In this document: positions 7,620 through 12,717 of the stretch, piece after piece
Position numbering within the stretch: the stretch's first letter is position 1
Layout: the number at the start of each line of letters is the position of its first letter
Assembly (NCBI GenBank): GCA_002333145.1
Contig: DDBN01000050.1
Coordinates: forward strand, 1 to 12,717
Reading direction: 5' to 3'
From: Moraxellaceae bacterium UBA2031
GTDB lineage: Bacteria; Pseudomonadota; Gammaproteobacteria; Pseudomonadales; Moraxellaceae
DNA: 12,717 nt
Made by a program: the position numbers and the translations under genes
The notes under the pieces: generated by a model
What the model saw: the letters and a program-made list of their open reading frames with translations, nothing else
What the model was told of the DNA's origin: nothing
Database searches by the model: none

Positions 7620-7636
7620 CTTAAAAAGGAAGGTTT

Positions 7637-9184
7637 ATGAAAATACCCGTACACCTGCAACGCCATATTGCCCGCACGCTTTGCGGGTCAGACATGAGTA
7701 ATCGGAAGATTGGCCGCACTTTCAAAGTCAGTCCCAACACCGTCCGGGCCATCAGGGAGCGGCTCGTAAAGGCCGGATTACATTGGGAGACATTGGGAGT
7801 ACTGGACGATGAGGCATTCCGGCAAGCACTGGGTACCGTGCCTACCTCGGTCTCAAAACGTAAAGGCACGCCTGACTGGCTCTATATCGACACAGAACTG
7901 CGCAAGCGGGACGTGACCCTGGAACTACTGTGGCAGGAGTTTCGGGAAAGCCAGCCAGGGGGCGTGTCCTATCCCCAGATGACCCGGCTGTACCGGGAGT
8001 GGCAGAAGACTCAACGGCTGTGTATGCGTCACATTTACCGGGCTGGCGACATCATGCTGGTAGATTTTTGTGGACGGACAATGCCAATCACTGATCCCGA
8101 CACCGGTGAGGTGCGTCGGGCTCAAATCTTTGTGGCAGTACTGGGTGGCAGCGGGCTTATCTTTGCCTGGGCGGTGCCCAGCCAAAAAGTACCTGACTGG
8201 CTGGCCTGTCATAGCAAGGGCTTTGAATTTTATGGCGGTGTACCCCGCCAAGTCACTCCTGACAACCTCAAGTCCGCCATCCTGAAGCACGGCCGACAGC
8301 ATATCGTCATGAATCAGGCTTATGCCGAGCTGGCAGAGCACTATGGTTTTGTCGTGCTGCCGGCACGGCCACGCAAGCCAAGGGATAAAGGCTTGGCTGA
8401 GGTCTCCGTTCAAATTGTGCAGCGAGGGATACTGGCACGGCTCCGCAACCGGGTTTTCTTCTCAGTGTCAGAGCTGAATGAGGCCATTGCACCGCTGCTG
8501 ACCGAGATCAATAACAAGAAAACCAAGAAGTTCCCCAGAAGCCGATGGGAGAGGTTCCAAGAAATTGATGCTCCCGCCCTGCAGCCCTTGCCAGTAGCGG
8601 AGTTTGCAACTGGCGACCGTGTCTATGATGTTCGAGTAGGGAGCGACTACTTAGTGGAGTGGGAGCAGCACTATTACTCCGTGCCCTACCAGTACGCGCA
8701 CCAGTTGGTTGATCTGCGACTGACAGGCGCCGTGCTGGTGGTGTTCTTCCAGCGGGAACGTATCGCCAATCATGTTCGCAGCTACCGCCCCGGAGAAAAA
8801 ACAATTCTGCCGGAGCACATGCCGCCACATCACAGGCATCAGCACGAAAGCAGTGTCGATGCCCTGCTGGCCTGGGCACAATCAATAGGCCCGAATACCT
8901 ACGAATACGCACAGCGCAATCTGGCAGAGCGAGCACAGTTTGCCAATGGCCTGAAAACAATCCAGAAGCTTCGTCGCTGGTCACGGGAGCTGCCCAGCAT
9001 GGAACGTCTGGAGTCTGCTTGTGCCTATGCCCTCACGATTAACGCGCTGCCGCTGAACCGGCTCCAGTCCATTGTCCGCCATGAAGCGGATCGTCGTGGA
9101 AAACCCTTGGCCAAGCCCCAAACTACCCTGCATACCAATTTGCGGGGAGCTGACTATTTTTCGACTTCAGGAGAAGCCATATGA
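7637..9184 (+). CDS. istA: IS21-family transposase IstA
   Basis: A 515-aa DDE transposase that cuts and joins the IS ends, assisted by IstB. The N-terminal part (about 1-60) holds a helix-turn-helix for end recognition (SNRKIGRTFKVSPNTVRAI). The catalytic core has D143 (MLVDFCG), D209 (VTPDNLKS) and E255 (RDKGLAEVSVQ), the IS21 DDE arrangement, and the C-terminal region (about 310-390) fits the beta-barrel domain seen in IstA/TnsB-like proteins. Length is normal and no frameshift is seen, so it may be functional. The start is ATG 7637 with AAGGAAGG just upstream. The stop overlaps the istB start by ATGA, coupling translation so that transposase and helper are made together. Confidence 0.95.
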   Translation: MKIPVHLQRHIARTLCGSDMSNRKIGRTFKVSPNTVRAIRERLVKAGLHWETLGVLDDEAFRQALGTVPTSVSKRKGTPDWLYIDTELRKRDVTLELLWQEFRESQPGGVSYPQMTRLYREWQKTQRLCMRHIYRAGDIMLVDFCGRTMPITDPDTGEVRRAQIFVAVLGGSGLIFAWAVPSQKVPDWLACHSKGFEFYGGVPRQVTPDNLKSAILKHGRQHIVMNQAYAELAEHYGFVVLPARPRKPRDKGLAEVSVQIVQRGILARLRNRVFFSVSELNEAIAPLLTEINNKKTKKFPRSRWERFQEIDAPALQPLPVAEFATGDRVYDVRVGSDYLVEWEQHYYSVPYQYAHQLVDLRLTGAVLVVFFQRERIANHVRSYRPGEKTILPEHMPPHHRHQHESSVDALLAWAQSIGPNTYEYAQRNLAERAQFANGLKTIQKLRRWSRELPSMERLESACAYALTINALPLNRLQSIVRHEADRRGKPLAKPQTTLHTNLRGADYFSTSGEAI

Positions 9185-9921
9185 TGAATCCTATTACCCA
9201 TAATCGGTTGCACGAGTTGGGCCTCACAGGCATGGTGCGTGCACTGGAACTCCAGTTGCAGCAGACGGATATGCAAAGGCTGAGCTTTGAAGAACGATTA
9301 GGTATGTTGTTAGATGCCGAATACAGTGCCCGCAACACGCACCGGATCGAACGGCACCTCAAAGCGGCGAAGCTGCGCTACGCTCAGGCGTCACTGGAAG
9401 AGATCAACTATCTTCCAGCCCGCAAGTTGGAGCAAGGCCTTGTCATGTCGCTGGCAGATTGCGGTTGGATTGATCGCCGGCAAAACCTGATCATAACCGG
9501 GGCAACCGGGACGGGGAAAAGTTGGTTGGCTTGTGCATTTGCTGTTCAGGCCTGTCGACTTGGAAAGGCTGTGTTCTACACCACCTCAACCCAACTCTTT
9601 GAGAGTCTGGCAATGGCCCAGGCAGATAGGTCTTTGCCTCGGCTGCGCAGACAGCTTATCCGCAAGGAACTTCTTGTTATTGATGACTTGGGATTGGGCG
9701 GCATCGACCCCGCACTAGGGCCAACCTTGCTTGAAATCGTGGATCTCCAGGCCAACCACGGCTCCCTGTTGCTTACGAGCCAGTTCCCAACAGACAACTG
9801 GTATCCACAGTTTGGGGACCCCACGGTAGCCGACGCCATCCTGGATCGGATAGTGCATCGGGCTCATCACATCAAGTTGCAGGGTGAGTCCATGCGGAAG
9901 TTGAAGGGTAAAAAGTCCTGA
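9181..9921 (+). CDS. istB: IS21-family helper ATPase IstB
   Basis: A 246-aa AAA+ ATPase, related to DnaC and TnsC, that assists IstA in target selection and transposition. The N-terminal 60 residues are helical (RLHELGLTGMVRALELQLQ). Walker A is GATGTGKS at 107-114 and Walker B is LLVIDDLG at 164-171, with D168 and D169. A later LLTSQFP segment fits the sensor-1 region. Length is typical, and the reading frame is intact to TGA at 9919-9921. The start at ATG 9181 overlaps the istA stop (ATGA) and has AGGAG at 9169-9173, seven bases upstream; a second ATG follows directly at 9184. It is the last gene of the element, followed by the terminal repeats. Confidence 0.95.
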   Translation: MMNPITHNRLHELGLTGMVRALELQLQQTDMQRLSFEERLGMLLDAEYSARNTHRIERHLKAAKLRYAQASLEEINYLPARKLEQGLVMSLADCGWIDRRQNLIITGATGTGKSWLACAFAVQACRLGKAVFYTTSTQLFESLAMAQADRSLPRLRRQLIRKELLVIDDLGLGGIDPALGPTLLEIVDLQANHGSLLLTSQFPTDNWYPQFGDPTVADAILDRIVHRAHHIKLQGESMRKLKGKKS

Positions 9922-9944
9922 GTCGGCTTGCGCATTCTGGCAAA

Positions 9945-10051
9945 GGGCCGGGGTGCGCAAGTGCCGTGCAATTGGGTGATCACATCCAAAGCAATTCGGT
10001 GATCAAGTCGAATGCAACTGAGTGTGCAAGTGGGATGAAATTCCGCAGCCA
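9945..10051 (+). repeat. IS21 right-end array of repeats spaced exactly 23 bp apart
   Basis: Units of about 15 bases start at 9968, 9991 and 10014, exactly 23 bases apart. The first two (GCAATTGGGTGATCA and GCAATTCGGTGATCA) differ at one base; the third (GCAACTGAGTGTGCA) matches at 11 of 15. Weaker copies keep the same phase at 9945 (ending GGGGTGCGCA) and 10037 (GAAATTCCG...CA). IS21-family ends are known to carry multiple transposase-binding repeats, so these are probably IstA sites, two turns of the helix apart. The array fills most of the gene-free stretch after istB. Confidence 0.75.
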
Positions 10052-10072
10052 TTGTCCCGTATTGGAAATTGA

Positions 10073-10285
10073 AGTGCTGGCCCCGGCGGAAGTAGCCTAG
10101 AATCAGAGAATGAGCGAGAAGCCGGCACTTTACTGGTTGAGTCCAAACGTGGTGCTGCTGCCAGTACGGAGCAAGGTGCTCTCGACCTATTCGCCTCCAC
10201 CGGAGTACCTGCCGAAACCTCCAAAGCCGATGCAGCCAATACCTTCCGTATCCACTACTCCCAGGAGCCAGTTGGACGACTCTGA
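10073..10285 (+). pseudogene. Open frame without start codon, possible gene remnant beside the IS right end
   Basis: The frame is open from just after a TGA at 10070-10072 to a TGA at 10283-10285, with no ATG, GTG or TTG start. It encodes about 70 residues with ordinary soluble-protein composition (for example LLVESKRGAAASTEQGALDLFASTG and NTFRIHYSQEPVGRL, near the 3' end). This could be the 3' remnant of a gene cut by the IS21 insertion. In the same stretch another frame (10110-10304) has an ATG but encodes a proline-rich, low-complexity peptide. I recognise neither, and both may be non-coding; apart from this and the IS repeats I see nothing in 9922-10290. Confidence 0.25.
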
Positions 10286-10290
10286 ATTGG

Positions 10291-10386
10291 ATGCTCAACG
10301 TTAAGATGCTGGTCACAAACCAGCATCACAATGCTCTCGCCGATGCTTATGCTGAGAAGGGCAGGTTGGAGCAGGAGAGGGAATAG
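10291..10386 (+). CDS. Possible 31-aa leader-like small ORF upstream of the 10390 gene
   Basis: ATG 10291 to TAG 10384-10386 encodes 31 residues ending in a charged helical stretch (ALADAYAEKGRLEQERE). A second in-frame ATG lies at 10306. The stop is three bases before the ATG of the next gene, and the ORF contains that gene's ribosome binding site, an arrangement that would allow translational coupling. No clear ribosome binding site of its own is seen, and it could equally be the tail of a broken gene. Weak call. Confidence 0.25.
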   Translation: MLNVKMLVTNQHHNALADAYAEKGRLEQERE

Positions 10387-10389
10387 CAG

Positions 10390-10680
10390 ATGAATGTAGT
10401 GATTTGCTGCATTGAAGATGCCATCTATGGCGTGCGGCTTGCCGCGAGACAGCTTGATTTCAACCAAGATTCAGGGAACTTCTCCATGCCGTGCATCATG
10501 GGAGATGATTGGTTTCAGAAAGTGAACTACGTACCAAGTCCTCCGGCAAGTGTTGTCCGCTTTATTGAGGATACTGCTCTCGTTGTTTTCCACCTTCAGG
10601 CAGACGCCGAAAAGTTCGAGCAGTGGCTCACGCGGGCCAACCTTGAGGTTGAGCATGGTTTCAGTACAATGCAAGGATGA
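10390..10680 (+). CDS. Uncharacterised 96-aa protein
   Basis: I do not recognise this protein. It is soluble and mildly acidic, with a CC pair near the start (VVICCIEDAIYGVRLAARQL), a central MPCIMGDDWFQKVNYVPSPP and a C-terminal helix-rich part (FHLQADAEKFEQWLTRANLEVEHGF). The strand-helix alternation suggests a small alpha/beta domain. The start ATG 10390 is supported by AGGAGAGG at 10373-10380, nine bases upstream, one of the better ribosome binding sites in this part of the window. It sits alone between the IS21 element and the convergent minus-strand chain; 77 bp separate its stop from the end of the 10758 gene. It may be an island orphan gene. Confidence 0.6.
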   Translation: MNVVICCIEDAIYGVRLAARQLDFNQDSGNFSMPCIMGDDWFQKVNYVPSPPASVVRFIEDTALVVFHLQADAEKFEQWLTRANLEVEHGFSTMQG

Positions 10681-10712
10681 GTCGGGCATTAACTGTGAGA
10701 CATGGAAAGTCG

Positions 10713-10745
10713 TTCAAGGCTGACGGCCTTCAGCCGCAGCCTGAA
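10713..10745. terminator. Overlapping hairpins between convergent genes (weak terminator candidate)
   Basis: GGCTGA (10718-10723) pairs with TCAGCC (10730-10735). Alternatively, the wider arms TTCAAGGCTG (10713-10722) and CAGCCTGAA (10737-10745) pair with one bulge, so the two hairpins are mutually exclusive. The site lies between the stops of the convergent 10390 and 10758 genes, where a shared terminator is expected. No U-run follows on either strand, so intrinsic termination is doubtful. Confidence 0.3.
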
Positions 10746-10757
10746 CTCCAGGATAGA

Positions 10758-11102
10758 TCAAGGTTTTTTAACAATCCTATTAAGTTCTTCACGCTGCAGT
10801 CGTAAGTGCTGATTCAGTCTTTTGGAAACTTGTCGCCATTTTTGCCGGTATCTTCCCTTTTCACTATTCACGGACGACCGTTTTTTTCCTTCCTCTGTTA
10901 CTGGTCCCGTGGATTTCTCCCATGGGCGCCATCTCCTGATTAAATCTGCCTGTTTTGCTCTTCTTTCGGGTGTCCAGCCGTTCGCCATTTTTGCTCTCCA
11001 ATAGTTCGTTTGGCATCGCTTTGTTTTCTTTCCGCGCTTGAGGAGTGACGGGTCTTGCTGCAGTGGGTGCTGCTGAGCCATTGTTAACTTGTTGAGGGCC
11101 AT
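10758..11102 (-). CDS. Basic conserved hypothetical protein (114 aa) overlapping the 215-aa gene
   Basis: A strongly basic small protein. The core NGWTPERRAKQADLIRRW followed by RPWEKSTGPVTEEGKK resembles a short hypothetical protein I recall from phages and islands of proteobacteria, with pattern NGWTPERRxRQ...WRPWExSTGP.T.EGK; this is memory, not a search. After it comes a charged helical tail (KWRQVSKRLNQHLRLQREEL). The start is unsure: ATG 11102 (MALNKLTMAQQ) or ATG 11081 are possible, neither with a clear ribosome binding site. The frame is open up to 11165. It overlaps the 215-aa gene by about 239 bp on the same strand in a different frame and extends 106 bp beyond it. Function is unknown; the high Arg/Lys content would suit nucleic-acid binding. 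Confidence 0.6.
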   Translation of the reverse strand: MALNKLTMAQQHPLQQDPSLLKRGKKTKRCQTNYWRAKMANGWTPERRAKQADLIRRWRPWEKSTGPVTEEGKKRSSVNSEKGRYRQKWRQVSKRLNQHLRLQREELNRIVKKP

Positions 11103-11511
11103 GAGAAATGTTGGCCTGGTTGGCAAATACAATGGGTGGGCTGCGCAGGGTAGATAGAGCCTCAATGGTGCTTCGGCACTGGGCTTGCGCCTTCAAAGCA
11201 AGGCGCAGGAAAGCTTCGTAGTGCGTCAGTTGTGTCTGGACGGCAGCCTTAGTGGCGAGGTCTGTAAATATTGCCTGTAAGGCTTGTGCCTGACCTATCA
11301 GCATGGATTCTGGGTGACTCATATCTCCTTTTACGACACTGTTAATGCTGTCATTGACGACCTCGAACAGTAATTCGATGTTGTCATCAATCTTTGTATA
11401 TGAATGGATGACGGCGCTTGCGCTGAACGATGAGCTGAGCAAAACCTTCTTTTTATTCCGGCTATGCTGATCGACTGGTGTTGGTTGGGTTGGCTTTTCA
11501 TTTTTCTTCAT
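10864..11511 (-). CDS. Conserved hypothetical protein (215 aa) of the DUF3987-linked chain
   Basis: A soluble 215-aa protein in three parts: a basic, polar N-terminus (1-35); a helical core (about 45-150) with HPESMLIGQAQALQAIFTDL and LRLALKAQAQCRSTIEAL, ending in the conserved-looking FANQANISHGPQQVNNG; and a charged, low-complexity tail with NELLESKNGERLDT. I recall many hypothetical proteins with the ALKAQAQCRxTxEAL...QANIxHGPQQVNNG signature and NELLE..xGERLDT tail in proteobacterial islands; no function is known to me. The start is ATG 11511, with GGAGG (minus strand, 11520-11524) eight bases upstream; the frame is open to 11634, but earlier ATGs lack such a site. It overlaps the upstream 106-aa gene by 14 bp, and its 3' part is shared with the 10758 gene. 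Confidence 0.75.
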   Translation of the reverse strand: MKKNEKPTQPTPVDQHSRNKKKVLLSSSFSASAVIHSYTKIDDNIELLFEVVNDSINSVVKGDMSHPESMLIGQAQALQAIFTDLATKAAVQTQLTHYEAFLRLALKAQAQCRSTIEALSTLRSPPIVFANQANISHGPQQVNNGSAAPTAARPVTPQARKENKAMPNELLESKNGERLDTRKKSKTGRFNQEMAPMGEIHGTSNRGRKKTVVRE

Positions 11512-11818
11512 TGCGCTTGCCTCCATACGGTTTCGTATCTTGCTTGTCGGAATTGTTCGAATGTATTCCCCGGTAAACCTCCAGTGAGGGAGCACCGTTA
11601 CGAATTGCAAGGTCAAGGAGTTCTTCGATTTCATCCGGGTTGACGCAGCCGGTGATCAGATCAGTGAGTTCCTTGATTTCAGCCACGGTGAGAGGCTGAA
11701 TATTTTCTGAATGTGGCCTATCAGGGACTGCCAAAACTGACAAAAGGGCAATTTCGTCAGTTTCGTCAGTACCCCATGCGGGGGTTTTCAATAACTTGAG
11801 TCTTTGCAAGTAGCTCAT
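11498..11818 (-). CDS. Small acidic hypothetical protein (106 aa), coupled to the DUF3987 gene
   Basis: A soluble 106-aa protein beginning MSYLQRLKLLKTP. An acidic helical middle (VAEIKELTDLITGCVNPDEIEELLDLAIRNGAPSL shows heptad-like Leu/Ile spacing) is followed by a polar, lysine-rich end. I do not know a named domain; the N-terminal SYLQ.LKLLKTP with TDETDE is a pattern I recall from genes directly downstream of DUF3987 genes in islands. Its ATG (11816-11818) overlaps the DUF3987 stop as ATGA, so translation is very likely coupled. Its own last codons contain the ribosome binding site of the next gene and overlap it by 14 bp. An accessory role with the DUF3987 protein is inferred from this coupling only. 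Confidence 0.75.
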   Translation of the reverse strand: MSYLQRLKLLKTPAWGTDETDEIALLSVLAVPDRPHSENIQPLTVAEIKELTDLITGCVNPDEIEELLDLAIRNGAPSLEVYRGIHSNNSDKQDTKPYGGKRNEEK

Positions 11819-12717
11819 GATGGAGTGCCTCCATCGTTCCAGAAGAAGCGGTCTGTTGGTCGCCCCATGGACTCCGTATGCACGGCAGACAGATGATGCA
11901 GATCGGTCAGGAGCTCAAGGGCCTCTGCGGCGGTAGTTGCTGACTCAATGCCAGTCCAGCCTTTGCGTGAAACATCCCGGGCGGTAAATCCGTTCTCAAG
12001 ATCCTTATGTTTTTTCAGAATGGTCCGGGCCGCCTCCAGTTCCGGGCTACTGGCGGTGTGATACAGGCGCGCAACGTGCCCGCGGAGATAGTCCGCCCAC
12101 GCCAATGCATGGAGCATTGAGTCCTCTGATACCCGAGAGGCGCATGGGTTAGTGCTCAGTTCGCAAAGCAACGCAATTCCGAGAATGGCCTCGGGCATCT
12201 TGAGGAGGTGCGACTCAACAGCCGGATGTACCCCGTTACCACGAATCGCTCGGTTATGGTCAATCATCCACTCCCGGAACAATGCTAACGCCGCTTCCGA
12301 TTGCCGCAGTGGTTCGGCAAGATAGTCGAGCCCATGTACGTTGTGAAAGATGCGGTCAAAGCTGGCTTTGGCACCTGAATGGGGCTTTCTGTCACGCCAT
12401 TCCCATGAGCCTGCATCGTCGGGCCACGTAACTAGCTGAAAGCGCTGTAGCAGGCCGTCATCGCTGGTGCCTGTAATGGCACCTTTGATGAGGCGGGACA
12501 CTTTGGACGGTTGAATGCCCCCGATGATAGACAGGCAGGCCGCTGGAATATGAATCGTGCCACGGCCAATGCGATCCACCGTAAACGCTTCCCGCCCGCT
12601 ATAGGCTGTCAGGAAAAAGCTCCGGGCCTCCGCGTATTCCTCGCTTTCGAGTTTTTGAGCCCAGCCAGACAGCTCATCGCGCACCAGGACCAGTCCCAGT
12701 TCATTGTCTGCCATGAG
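11815..12717 (-). CDS. DUF3987 (YfjI-like) domain protein, C-terminal 300 aa; 5' end outside window
   Basis: The frame is open to the window edge, so this is the C-terminal part of a longer protein. The visible part starts with LGLVLVRDELSGWAQKLES, then ARSFFLTAYSGREAFTVDRIGRG and IPAACLSIIGGIQPSKV (near residue 70 of the visible part), and DGLLQRFQLV. These segments are characteristic of DUF3987, a family related to the helicase/primase-type proteins of plasmids and integrative elements. The last 80 residues (FTARDVSRKGWTGIES...LTDLHHLSAVHTESMGRPTDRFFWN) look like a winged-helix domain, common at this end of the family. Replication or maintenance of a mobile element is the probable role, by inference from family context. 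It is the first gene of the minus-strand chain in the window. Confidence 0.85.
   Translation of the reverse strand, partial: LMADNELGLVLVRDELSGWAQKLESEEYAEARSFFLTAYSGREAFTVDRIGRGTIHIPAACLSIIGGIQPSKVSRLIKGAITGTSDDGLLQRFQLVTWPDDAGSWEWRDRKPHSGAKASFDRIFHNVHGLDYLAEPLRQSEAALALFREWMIDHNRAIRGNGVHPAVESHLLKMPEAILGIALLCELSTNPCASRVSEDSMLHALAWADYLRGHVARLYHTASSPELEAARTILKKHKDLENGFTARDVSRKGWTGIESATTAAEALELLTDLHHLSAVHTESMGRPTDRFFWNDGGTPS

Larger units (their letters stand above)
7516..10047 (+). mobile_element. IS21-family insertion sequence with istA and istB (ends tentative)
   Basis: Overlapping istA and istB genes define an IS21-family element. The right end is marked by repeats spaced 23 bp apart after istB and probably stops near the CA at 10046-10047. 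The left end is placed at the TG at 7516-7517, because the next bases (TTTCAT, then TTGC, CT, TG, TC at similar spacing) weakly match the reverse complement of the right end, about 18 of 33 positions. This gives about 2.5 kb, normal for the family. No convincing target duplication is seen at these exact ends. The presence of the element is near certain; the borders, especially the left one, are not. Confidence 0.6.

Noticed and set aside
7037..10010. TGATCAAGTC at 7037-7046 and 10000-10009 as IS-end direct repeats
   Set aside because: The core TGATCA is palindromic and common, the flanking bases differ, and the copies are in direct rather than inverted orientation.
9945..10051. CRISPR array
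   Set aside because: Repeats are only about 15 bases with 8-base gaps, diverge between copies, and sit at an IS21 end; no cas genes are present.
7525..10056. CATTGTC at 7525-7531 and 10050-10056 as an IS target-site duplication
   Set aside because: The 7-bp match is of a suitable length, but the ends it implies do not form TG...CA inverted repeats, and a 7-base match between two such flanking regions is likely by chance.
9867..10316. 149-aa open frame on the minus strand across the IS right end
   Set aside because: It runs through the 23-bp repeat array and the end of istB, has no family resemblance, and its translation looks random.
11512..11634. N-terminal extension of the 215-aa protein to ATG 11634
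   Set aside because: The extension lies inside the upstream 106-aa gene and has no ribosome binding site, while ATG 11511 has GGAGG eight bases upstream.

Overview
The window looks like accessory DNA from a proteobacterium, most likely gammaproteobacterial. This rests on protein resemblance (CzcA-type RND pump, P1B ATPase, IstA/IstB, YnfA, DUF3987) and on the GC-rich coding style of the left half; no rRNA or tRNA is present to fix the taxon. The right third (about 10.7-11.8 kb) looks more AT-rich than the metal genes, as expected of a mosaic mobile region.

Layout. (1) 1-6084, + strand: the distal part of a heavy-metal efflux operon. It holds the last codons of a periplasmic adaptor (czcB-like), a complete CzcA-type inner-membrane RND pump, a Zn/Cd/Pb-type P1B ATPase that overlaps czcA by 11 bp, a 60-aa DUF3703 protein that appears internally shortened, and a YnfA/UPF0060 membrane protein. 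The genes are tightly packed and each has a good ribosome binding site. (2) 6142-7419: two divergent uncharacterised genes, a 282-aa protein (-) and a 106-aa putative DNA-binding protein (+). They flank a 108-bp intergenic region with an imperfect 26-bp palindrome that could be an operator. A strong bidirectional terminator follows at 7453-7488. (3) About 7516-10047: an IS21-family insertion sequence with intact istA and istB. Its right end carries an array of 23-bp-spaced repeats; its left end is poorly matched. (4) 10073-10680: short open frames of uncertain status, then a 96-aa orphan protein with a good ribosome binding site. (5) 10758-12717, - strand: a compact chain made of the C-terminal part of a DUF3987 protein (runs off the window), a 106-aa acidic protein, a 215-aa conserved hypothetical, and a 114-aa basic conserved hypothetical that overlaps it by about 239 bp in another frame.

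How it fits together. The pump and the ATPase should act in series: the ATPase moves Zn/Cd/Pb from cytoplasm to periplasm and the CzcCBA complex exports it across the outer membrane. The DUF3987 chain and the divergent pair resemble backbone genes of integrative elements, with the metal operon as cargo and the IS21 copy as a later insertion; this is inference. The least explained parts are the same-strand overlapping gene pair at 10758-11511, the divergent gene pair with its palindrome, and the shortened DUF3703 gene.
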